From Coniochaeta sp. PMI_546 (lineage: Eukaryota; Ascomycota; Sordariomycetes; Coniochaetales; Coniochaetaceae): a stretch of 64,000 nucleotides of DNA. A program made the position numbers and the translations under genes. This document shows positions 1 to 9,533 of this stretch, one piece after another. Each line of letters starts with the position of its first letter. Position 1 is the first letter of the stretch. The notes beneath the pieces were generated by a model. That model was given only the letters and a program-made list of their open reading frames with translations, did no database searches and was not told the DNA's origin. Where the stretch lies: assembly GCA_021432605.1 (NCBI GenBank), contig MU271147.1, positions 1,488,001-1,552,000 of the forward strand. The letters are read 5' to 3'.

Positions 1-237
1 CATTGTAGGACAGCACTCGGCCCATATGCTCGCGAAAATTCTCCAGCACGACTGACGTGACGTAAGAAAAGCAAGAATTTGCGTGCTGGAGCGGTATAAC
101 TTCATAGCGTCACTACAGTTGGGAAGTCGCCTTGATCCTCCGCATCCCACAGCAACCGAGACATTCGAGCATACTCAAACTCACAATTGCACTCCCTGCT
201 TTACACCTCTGCCCCATCTTGTGACTCTAAGTGTACA

Positions 238-1362
238 ATGGCTTCCACACTGGCAATCACCTTCGCGGAGCCCTCGTCCGATCCGTCAAACGTCATCCGT
301 TTCCACTACGACGCAACAGACACCGTCAAGCCTGGCCCCGGTCAGGTCCTCGTCTCCTATGTTGTGTCACCCATCAATCCGCAAGACAACCTCGTCATTG
401 CTGGCCGCTACCCCGTCAAGCCGCTCCACACCCACAACGGCGAGCCCGTCCCAGGCTATGACGGCGTTGCCCGAGTCCTCGCAGTAGGACCGTCCACTGA
501 CGGGGTTCTCCAGCCGGGTGACCTTGTCATCCCCCGCCGTCATGGGCTCGGCACATGGCGAAGCCGTGCCGTCCTCGAGTCCAAAGACGTCATCCGTCTG
601 GGGCCCACAACAGACCCGGTGGCAGCCTCTCTCTTCCGCATGGCCTTCCTGCCCGCCTACCTTCTGGTGGAGGACATGCGCTCCCTCAAGCCGGGTGACT
701 GGATCATCCAAAACGCCGCGTCTGGTACCATTGCCCAGCTGGTCGTCCAGTTCGCCCACCTCAAGGGCTGCCGCGTCGCTAGCGTGGTGCGTGATCGTGC
801 CGCTGCGCAAATGTCAACTCTGCAAACAGGTGCAGATGTCGTGATCACAGAGTCGGACCTCAAAGCCAAAGGTGCCGATGCACATCCCAACTTAGCTGAA
901 GCTGTCGCCCGCGGCCGAGTTGTCCTGGCCCTGGACGCCGTGTTTGGCGAGTCGGGCGAGCAGATTGCAAACCTGCTCGCAAAAGGCGGCACCTATGTCA
1001 ACTACGGCTCGCTCGGCGGCGCGAACGGCGTGATTCGTCTCACGCAGAAGCTCATCTTCTGGAACGAGATTGCATTCCGTAATTTCCGTCTTACGGCACA
1101 GCTGGGCTTGAGATCTCCGGCAGAGATAGAGACGTTGTTGGGATGGTTTGAGGAACTGGTTGCAAACAAGCAAGTGGTAGTGCCTGTTGTGGAGAAAATT
1201 AGTGTTCCACGTCCAGGAGAGGGGGTTGATGTTGTATCGCACTTTGAAGAATTGGTGCGGAAAGCACTTCGTCCGGGGGTTACAGTTGGTGCGAGGAAGC
1301 AGGTACTTGACTTTGGAGATGGGAGGGAGTACCTCAAAGACAAGGATGCGAAGCAAGATTAG
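238..1362 (+). CDS. MECR/ETR1-like trans-2-enoyl reductase (zinc-type alcohol dehydrogenase superfamily)
   Basis: A single exon encodes about 374 residues from the ATG at 238. An in-frame ATG at 187 would add 17 residues with no clear signal, so 238 is preferred. The N-terminal GroES-like part carries SPINPQDNLVIAGRYPVKP, which resembles the INPxDxNxIxGxYP signature of mitochondrial 2-enoyl thioester reductases. It is followed by the PGYDGVARV and LQPGDLVIP turns. The Rossmann part has QNAASGTIAQLVVQFA where this family keeps NxANSxVG. Family members reduce trans-2-enoyl-ACP or enoyl-CoA with NADPH, in mitochondrial fatty acid synthesis or, for cytosolic paralogues, in secondary metabolism. 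No strong mitochondrial presequence is visible. It lies 3.3 kb from the NRPS and on the same strand, so a tailoring role is possible but unproven. The superfamily call is firm; the substrate is not. Confidence 0.82.
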   Translation: MASTLAITFAEPSSDPSNVIRFHYDATDTVKPGPGQVLVSYVVSPINPQDNLVIAGRYPVKPLHTHNGEPVPGYDGVARVLAVGPSTDGVLQPGDLVIPRRHGLGTWRSRAVLESKDVIRLGPTTDPVAASLFRMAFLPAYLLVEDMRSLKPGDWIIQNAASGTIAQLVVQFAHLKGCRVASVVRDRAAAQMSTLQTGADVVITESDLKAKGADAHPNLAEAVARGRVVLALDAVFGESGEQIANLLAKGGTYVNYGSLGGANGVIRLTQKLIFWNEIAFRNFRLTAQLGLRSPAEIETLLGWFEELVANKQVVVPVVEKISVPRPGEGVDVVSHFEELVRKALRPGVTVGARKQVLDFGDGREYLKDKDAKQD

Positions 1363-1847
1363 TCACATCTAACCCAATAATATCGCGACCAACAATCACA
1401 TAACCTAGACCTAGGCTCAATCTAAACAGATCCTCTTAGTGACAGATTTTCTTATGAAGAAGAATTAATCTCATGTGCACAATGTTTTCTCTCCCAAAAT
1501 TTCTGCTATTTATCTTGCCAGAGTCCTCTTGATGTGTTTTTAAACTTTGTGTGCAGCTGTGCGACCAGTCTTGCATAGCAGCAACGTAACATTTCCGACC
1601 CATCATATTGTGTAAACCAACAACCAACAGCCAACAACCAACCTTAAAAAGACGTCTGGTGTTGCCGATCATCCGATAGGTGACGTATAACCTATAGACT
1701 TTATGTATACGAATTATAACATCGAGGGTAGCATAGGCTATAATACCCGGCACAATCTCAATATCTGTAAATATGAGGAGACTTAAAGATGAAGTATAAG
1801 CAATGGGATTGGGTGTAATTTATTTTATCATTGACGCTCCTCTACTA
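1363..1847. other. Intergenic, convergent 3' ends
   Basis: This AT-rich gap lies between the convergent enoyl reductase and AhpD-like genes. No coding, RNA or repeat signal was recognised. Confidence 0.6.
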
Positions 1848-2543
1848 TTAGTCGGTATACTGCTTCTCCTTCTCAATTGCCGCCGCATTATACTTCCTCA
1901 GCATATCCTCCAGGCCCGGAATAGGCGGATCATAGTCGATCCGGCAGCTATTCATCATCCGAGCCAGCAGACTATATACGCCATGCGTGTAGAACAACTC
2001 CATAATCTCTTCGTCACTGAACTTGGTCTTCAACGCCTCCATCGTCTTCAGATCCACCTTGTTCTTAGAGCTGAGCTGGTCGACAAACTGCCCAATCAGC
2101 CGCTGCCGCTCAGTGAAGAGGCTCTCAGGCAGTGGGTTCTTCACGTCACGGAGAGCAGCGAAATGTGCGTCGGTCATGCCGAAGATCTTCGCCACGGGCT
2201 CGTTGACGTCCCACTCGTAGGGCGCGTCGAGGGTCGCGGCTGTGCGGAGCACGGTGAGCTGCCATTCAGTCGAGCGGATCTTGCGGTCTTTGGCCCACAT
2301 TGTCGTTAGGAGGGCCATGAAGGGCTTGAAGGAGACGGTGCCATTTGCGAGGAGCTAGACTGTAAGCTCATTGCTTTACACACTTTAGCAGAATCGATGG
2401 CGGTAATTAGTCCTTACCTTGAAAACATTGCGCTCGAACGGCAGTGTTTGTAAGGCCGCCTTGATGTCTGGGGGCGCCGTGTTTGAATCCACATATGGGA
2501 GCAAGTGCTCGTTTGTCACGGTATGGTTATCCCAAGTCGCCAT
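1848..2543 (-). CDS. AhpD-fold / carboxymuconolactone decarboxylase-like protein
   Basis: Two exons, complement(1848..2354, 2418..2543), encode 210 residues. The 63-nt intron has a gtaagg donor and a ctag acceptor in phase 0. The protein starts MATWDNHTVTNEHLLPYVDS. Its core (MALLTTMWAKDRKIRSTEWQ, then APYEWDVNEP) matches the helical EWxxxxLRxAxLxxxxYEW pattern of fungal AhpD-like/carboxymuconolactone decarboxylase proteins. The CxxC pair of true AhpD peroxidases is absent, and Asn replaces the usual His after YEW, so peroxidase chemistry is unlikely. Such proteins often sit beside fungal secondary-metabolite genes. Here the gene runs away from the NRPS and shares a 2.1-kb divergent intergenic region with it. 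Function is unknown. Confidence 0.82.
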
Positions 2544-3995
2544 TTGTCCTCTGGTCTGTGTTGCGAGATGGAGTAGGTGTTTGAGAGTAGGGTTTTGAAT
2601 TGACAGCAGTGTTTATATAATCAGGCAGTAAGCAGCAATGTCTGGTTTCGTGTAACATGCTGGTATATGAGACCAAATGAAAACCGCACTTATGTAGTCT
2701 TGACAGGCACTGGAAGGGTTAGTCGTCGGAAGTTTTTCGATAGACTTTTCTTTCTAGAATTTTCTGAAGACGTCGATCAGCATGGACTGACGTATAGTTA
2801 TTCGAACGTCAAGAAAGGACGCAGTCGACTACATCTTTACCCATGGGAGACATCTGCAAAGCGGTGATCCTTTCTTTCTCAGCCGCTTCAAACTGCCGAA
2901 GTGACAAGGGTGTGAATCCTAAGTATACAGTATATCGGGTACGGTAGCCGCGTTGAAGAAAAATTTGAGATTCCAGATTATCGTGTGCGAGATGGGCAGA
3001 TGCAAGATTGTCGGCTGACGGAGTGGCGCCTGTGGTTGCAGCTTTGAATTCCCCCCGGTCAAGGCAGAGCGATGCATCTTTTTCTTATTTCTATTATCTA
3101 ACTCCGTCTCTCTTCATTGGAATAAAATGTACCATGACGTAGTTGAGCCTGACTTCGTTCGAATATTGGTACCTTTTTGGGGGCAGGGTCTCGGTGCCTC
3201 AGACTTGCAGCTGTTCGCCTGCATGATTCCTTCCCGAGGCAATTGCAAGGTGGCAACCACATTTCCTACACACCTTACTCAACGGATCCTAGTGTCCTGC
3301 GTAAGTGTACCATAGTACACTATAATACACTAGGTATACTACCTAGCAGCGAACCCCCACAGCATGTATACGTAAACGTGCACGTACATACAGACTGCAG
3401 CTTGCTAGCGTATTCGCTTACTAGCGCCCAGCTCTAGTGCCCTTTCTAGCGCAGCTCGGCCCGAGCCTAGAATGAGGTTAAGACTCTAGTGTAAATGTTT
3501 TGCAGTGCGGGAAATAAGCTCAAAGCTAGAATCGTCTCAACCATGCTGAATATCCTTTCGTCAAAATACAACATGCTAGGACTTTGAAAACCATCACTAC
3601 ACTCTCAGTCCTTCTCGTCAGTGATGCAAATCAGCCTTTGTCATGTGAGGTCACAAGGTGATCAGAAGAGCATGACGTGAACTCGGAAGCACAGAAAATG
3701 GCCACCAGCTGGGATGCGAATCCTTCCAGGATGACCTGCATACCTGTTTGCATAAGGGTGTGACACCCCATAATGGTGCCATAGCGACGAAAATTCTGAC
3801 ATGCAACACGTGTTTGCACCCAGGCTTGAATTTGACGCTGTCCATCGTATGTGGCTTTGTGCCTCATGTTGATGGTGGTTGGAGGGTTGCATCCACGTTC
3901 ACCCTCCTCCCGGGCAATATCTCCAGAAAAGTCAAGAACGACTTTGCAAAATCTGGACCGGCCCACGGAACCCCTTCCTCGTCGGCACTTCGTCT

Positions 3996-4151
3996 GCATT
4001 TCCGCGGTCCCTAGCATAAGGGCCGTCGTAAGAGGCGTTACGGAGAGCCTTCCGTGCTCACCATGATTGGTCCGCATTTCCGCAGCAGAGAGAGCAAGAT
4101 GCATATCCGGCTTCCAGGGTCCTACCGACGTCGTTCCCTCTGCACTTCCGC
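3996..4151. repeat. Three spaced copies of GCAYTTCCGC
   Basis: GCATTTCCGC occurs at 3996-4005 and 4074-4083, and GCACTTCCGC at 4142-4151, with start-to-start spacings of 78 and 68 bp. They lie 500-660 bp upstream of the NRPS ATG. They could be binding sites or the remains of a short tandem duplication. Confidence 0.5.
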
Positions 4152-4266
4152 ATCCTTTTGCAAGCGGAATTTCCTTGTTCGACAAAACCATCATCAAATT
4201 TTTCCTGTGATCTACATTTCCAGAAGCATGGCGTCCCATCTGGAAGACGGAATGAAGGAGGAATGG

Positions 4267-4295
4267 ATGAGGCTTCGCTGTTACCGAAGCCTCAT
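4267..4295. promoter_or_regulatory. Perfect 11-bp inverted repeat upstream of NRPS
   Basis: The arms ATGAGGCTTCG and CGAAGCCTCAT flank a 7-nt loop, CTGTTAC. The element lies about 360-390 bp upstream of the NRPS start. The symmetry is seen directly. A role as a dimeric-regulator site is inferred. Confidence 0.5.
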
Positions 4296-4382
4296 TCAGC
4301 CTGCGAATAGGGCAGGTCGCAAAGCTGGATGAGAGGTGGCATCAACCAAACACAATTTGATGTGATGTCAAACGGGGAAACC

Positions 4383-4406
4383 CGATGGCACGACACTGTG
4401 CCATCG
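4383..4406. promoter_or_regulatory. Perfect 9-bp inverted repeat upstream of NRPS
   Basis: The arms CGATGGCAC and GTGCCATCG flank a 6-nt spacer, GACACT. The element ends 34 bp before the TATA-like sequence and about 250 bp before the NRPS ATG. It is a candidate operator for a cluster regulator. Confidence 0.5.
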
Positions 4407-4439
4407 ATGCCTTCGCAATAGCTTCATACCCGTTGTGGA

Positions 4440-4446
4440 TATAAAG
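4440..4446 (+). promoter_or_regulatory. TATA-like box of the NRPS gene
   Basis: TATAAAG lies about 210 bp upstream of the NRPS ATG and just downstream of the two inverted repeats. That is consistent with a core promoter followed by a leader of roughly 170 nt. Confidence 0.4.
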
Positions 4447-4653
4447 TCGTTCATCCTCGCGACGTCGCCGACCGAGGTTCTAGTTTCATGGCCAAGTCCT
4501 GCTAGAGACGACATCAAACAGTCGAATATTACATCGCTGTTTACAATCAGCCCTACTGCTACTCTTCTGCGGAGCTAGACTCATCTCCACCCAGTCACAA
4601 ACATTCTTCACTACATCATCATACACTACAACTCGGAAGACACTCTAAACAAG

Positions 4654-7600
4654 ATGCGCTTCACCCACAACAGTGATCTACACCTCCCCTTGAACGACCT
4701 CCTCGACTTCAAGGTACCCCTCGATACGCCAACCCCGTGGGAGGAAACTGAAGAAAACCAGTTCTTCTCCCAGGCCGAGGACACCTATCCCGCCACCAGA
4801 ATCCAGTGCGAGATCGCACAAGAGCCGGTACAATGGGCCAAATCCGAGCTGAGTCTTGGGAGAGGCCGCTATACGGACCTCAGCCCCATCATCAATGCTT
4901 GGAGGGCTCTAGCGTCGTACCACTCATGCCTCCGTGCCACCCTTAGTCGGGATCCAGCCACCGCACAACTCAATGTGGTGGTCTACCGACGCATCGAGGA
5001 TATCGTCCCGCCTGGAAATCAGAACAAATACACGGATGACCGATTAGCACACCTCACTCTCGAGACCTCACCGAGAGGCAAGCTCAAGCTTTACCTCAAC
5101 TTCCGCCGGGCTCTCATCGACGGAACATCCCTCAAGCGGATCAGCCATGACTTTGGTCTTCTTCTCCGCGACCTCCCACCGCTTGAGCACACCGGGTTCG
5201 GCTCTTATCTCCGCTTCTTGTCGAACTTGAGGAATAGTGATGAGTCGCGAGAGTTCTGGGCAAAAACTCTTGGTGATGCTGTTCCTCGTCCCCTGTTCCC
5301 CCACAGTTCGGCGACCAAGCCAGCAGGTGGTGAGAAAGTTGGTACAAGGAAGTCCATCACCGAGATCGTTGACAACCTTGACCTACCTCGGGATATGCGC
5401 ATGAGTCGCCAGATGTTTTTCGAGCTTGTCTGGGCGCTCGTGCTCCGATCACATACCGGTTCTGACGATGTGATGTTTGGTGCCGTTCGACGAGATCCTT
5501 ATTTCGTCGGAGTCGAGAACTGCATCGGAAATCTTGATCAGACGTATCTTGTCAGGCTTGCCACGTCCAAGGACGATCTGATTAGGACCATCGCTACGAA
5601 GCTGCAGCAGTTCCATGACACTGGTGCAAGCCATGCATTCGTGGGCCTTGACGAGATCAGACGCCATCTGCCCACTGGCGTCAATGTGGAGTCGGTTGTC
5701 ACCTACTCCCAGATCGCTAGGTCACCACACATTGCACCAGGTCTGGTCAGCTTTCCTGTCGTCTTGAACATCTGCGATAGCCGCGTGCTTGCAGTTACGC
5801 TCACTCACTCCGATGAGATTGACTCATCCGCAGCCGAGGTTCTTCTGCAGCACTACGTCGCAGCCCTACGAAGTGCGGCTGTTGTTAAGAACCTAGAGAG
5901 CGCCCCCTGCACATCCATCAGCCTGATCTCAGATGCAGAGAGGTCCGAGCTTCTTTCTCGGGCAGGTACAGGCAAGTCGGCTGTGTCTGGCACTATCACA
6001 TCCCTTTTTGAAGAGGCCGTGGCCCTCAATGGCTCCAAGGTTGCAGTTGAGTTCGGAGGAGAGAAGAAGCTAACATTCGAGGAGCTCAACTCACTGGCGA
6101 ACTCTGTCGCCCACACCTTGAAACTTCCCAAGGGTGTCATTGTGCCTATTCTGATGGATCGTTCTTTGGAGCTTATCGTCTCCATCCTAGCCATCTTGAA
6201 ATCGGGTGCCGCCTACACTGTCCTGGATCCGGAAAGCCCAGCCACACGCCTCAAGCAGGTTGTCGATGACTGCTCACCTCCTGTTGTTATCGCTCACCGA
6301 AAGTACAGCCACATGTTCCCGCAAGCCAGATCTATCGAGGACATCCTTTCCGCGGCCCAGTCCAGCCCCAGCACCTACTCCAGCAGTCCAGATGTCGACA
6401 TCAGGCCTGAAGACAAGTGCTACATCATCTACACCTCCGGCAGCACAGGCAAGCCCAAGGGTGCTGTGCTCACACATGGAGCGGCCGCAAGTGGGATGGC
6501 CAACCACACCCTGAGCGGCCTGTCGCGGTGGCTGCTTTTCTACAATCCCTCCTTCTCGGCAGCCCAGCGAACCATGCTCTCCACCTTGGTTCACGGCGGT
6601 ACGCTCTTGATCGCCAGCAAAGACAAGATGGCTACCGATCTTGCCGGTGTCATCAATGGCCTCCAGGTTGACGCCTTGGGCATTACCCCGTCAGCTTTGT
6701 CCTTGCTCCGGCCCGCCGATGTACCAAATCTGAAGCAGGTGATTCTGGTGGGCGAAAGAATCCCAGAATCTCTCGTCGATACTTGGGCAAGTGCCAACGT
6801 CAAGGTGCGCAATACATATGGCCTGAGTGAGTGCACACAGCTCAACTTTGGCCGCCAACTCGAGCCAAAGGGCAATCCGAGGGTGGTCGGCAATCCGGCT
6901 GATACTACGTCGGCCTACATCATGCAGCCTGGAAGCCTAGAGCTGTGCCCGACAATGGTAGCTGGCGAGATATGTCTGGCTGGTCCTCAGCTGGCGTCTG
7001 GCTACCTGAATCAGCCAGAGCTGACTCGGAAGGTCTTTGTCGACAATCCCTTCGGGCCTGGCAAACTCTATCGGACGGGTGACATGGCGCGTAGACTTCC
7101 CGACTTCCAAGTCGAGATTCTGGGACGGCTTGACCTTCAAGTCAAGATCAATGGACAGAAGGTGGAGCCGGCAGAGATCGACCGCTGCTTGTTGGAGCAT
7201 GAGGCAGTGTCTGCTTGCGCCTCTGTTGCAGCTGAGATGGACGATGGCCATGTCGTTCTTGTAGCAGCCTTAGTCCTAGCTAAGGGTCGCAGTCTGGATG
7301 CCGAGCTACCCTCGATCCGACAACATATACGCTCGAGGGTTCCAGGCTATATGGTCCCTAGTTATTGGCTGCCACTTGACGACATCCCGAAGAATGCAAA
7401 TGGGAAGACAGACTATCAGAAGCTCAAGACAATGGTCCGAGAACTGGGGATCTCTGGTCTTGCTCGCCTCCTGGCGACCGGAAACGACCAAAGCGCTCCT
7501 CTGAGCGAGGCCGAGGTCAAACTCGCCAAGGTATGGGCGTCCGTCCTCGGCATCGACTTGTCGGTGATAGGCCGTCAGAGTTCCTTCCTGGCTCTGGGAG

Positions 7601-9501
7601 GCAACTCTCTTCAAGCGATCAGGGCCGTCTCGGAGCTCCGTCGGGTTGGTCTTGTCGTCGATTTTGCCTCTATCCTCAGCGACGAACCCTTGGAGAGGGT
7701 TGCCGCGGCGTCTCAGCCATCAAAGGGTGAAGAAGATCAAGAGGTTCCGCCATTCTCCCTACTGGGCGACTCCGAAAGTGCCTCGCGGCTCTCAAAGACG
7801 CCCGGGGTGGTGGATGCTTACCCGGCCACGCCATTCCAGGCTGGTCTGCTCACGTCGATTGACAGCGACTCGGATCCTTACACGTATCAGCGCGTCTGGG
7901 ACATCCAAGGTCTAGATATCGGCAGGCTCCGGGACAGCTTTGAGCAAGTCTTCCATGCGCGGGAGATTCTACGGACAGGATTCATCCCTCACGGAAAGAC
8001 ACTCTTGCAGGTCGTCAAGAACGACTGGACCTTGCCGTGGCAGGAGACACAATCCTTTCTCGAAGAATACGTGGCACAGGACAAGAAGCAAAAGCTTTCT
8101 CTATCGGGACCTCTCCTCCGCATCGCTGTTGTGTCTCAGAAGTACCTCGTTGTCACCATGCACCACTCCCTCTTCGACTTCTGGTCTCACAGCTTCTTGT
8201 ACGAAGACGTTGCTGCCGTCTACCAGGGCAAGGAGATTCCACACCGCCCGAAGTTCCAGAAGTTTGTCCAGCATCTTCTCAACCAAAACAAGTCTGAGAG
8301 CCTCAAGTTCTGGAAAGAGTATCTTCAAGATGCGTCTCCGTCCTGCCTGAACTATGCTCCGGTGCTTTCGCGCGGTCGGGTCCAGACACAGCTCAAGGTT
8401 GCTCTGACCGAAGAAGCACGGGCATTGGGACTTAGTGCGGGTGCAGTTATCTACGCGGCTTGGGCGACCTTGCTGTCCCGACACCTTGGCACGCAGGACG
8501 TTGTTTTCGGCACAACACTATCCGGAAGGGAGGCGCCAGTCTTGGACATCCAGAAGATGGACGGTCCGACCATGACCACCGTGCCACAACGGATCAAGGT
8601 GGACCCTGATATGTCTTTGGTCCAGTTAACAAAGGCCGTCCAGTCTCAGTTCCCCAGTGTCGTCAAACATTCTCAGGTCGGCTTGCAGGAGGCCCTTCGT
8701 TCGGCGAATGCTCAACCTGGGCTGTTCGACACCCTTGTGAATATTCTGGTGAAGAACGAAGACGCTGGGGGGAATGTGCAGACGATCTTCAGGCGTCATG
8801 GGAAGCGTCAATTCTGGGACTCCGAGTTCGTTGTCCTCGAGGTGGAAGAGTCACGGGGTGAAGGAAGCACTCAAGTACGGCTCGCTGGTGATATGGAGCA
8901 GCACAGGCTCGAGTTCCTGACCCAGTCGTTCTCAGCCATCGTCCAAGCGATTCTCCACAGCCCTGACAAGAAGACTGGTGAGCTCGATATCATGGGCGCG
9001 TCTGAACGGACTTACCTGGCCGACGTGCTCTCCAACCGTGCCACGCTACATGCCCCTGCTCCAGAGCTCCTGCACGCCGCTTTTGAGAGATGGGCTCAGG
9101 AGAGCCCAGCCACGGTGGCGATCGACTGGGAAGGGGTACGACAGGTTAGCTACAGCGAGCTCAACAGCCTCGCCAACCAGGTCGCTCATGCGCTCGTCGA
9201 GCGTGGTGTCAAGCCGGGAGACAATGTGCCATTGATGCTGCGCAAATCTGTCGACACCATGGTCAGCCTTCTCGGAGTGATGAAAGCTGGGGCCGCCTAC
9301 GTTCCGTTGAACCCTGACAATCCAGTGCAGCGGAACAGCTTCATTGTCGAGGACACCTCTGCGAAGCTCATCATCATCCACAAAGAGTACGTCGACTTCG
9401 TAGGCTCGGTCCCCGGCCTCAAGGCCTTAGTCATCGACGACGTCTCCCTCACCTCGCTGCCCACCCACCCTCCAAGCGTCCCTGTCTCGCCCGACCATCT
9501 T

Positions 9502-9533
<32 letters not shown>

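Larger units (their letters stand above)
2544..4653. other. Divergent intergenic/promoter region of AhpD-like gene and NRPS
   Basis: A 2.1-kb region with no supported gene. An antisense open frame at 3631-4239 is judged spurious. The right third holds three GCAYTTCCGC copies, two perfect inverted repeats and a TATA-like box, listed separately. Confidence 0.6.

Noticed and set aside
3631-4239. 202-codon open frame on the minus strand upstream of the NRPS
   Set aside because: No family resemblance, composition drifts, and it is built partly from the GCAYTTCCGC repeat sequence; more likely promoter DNA.
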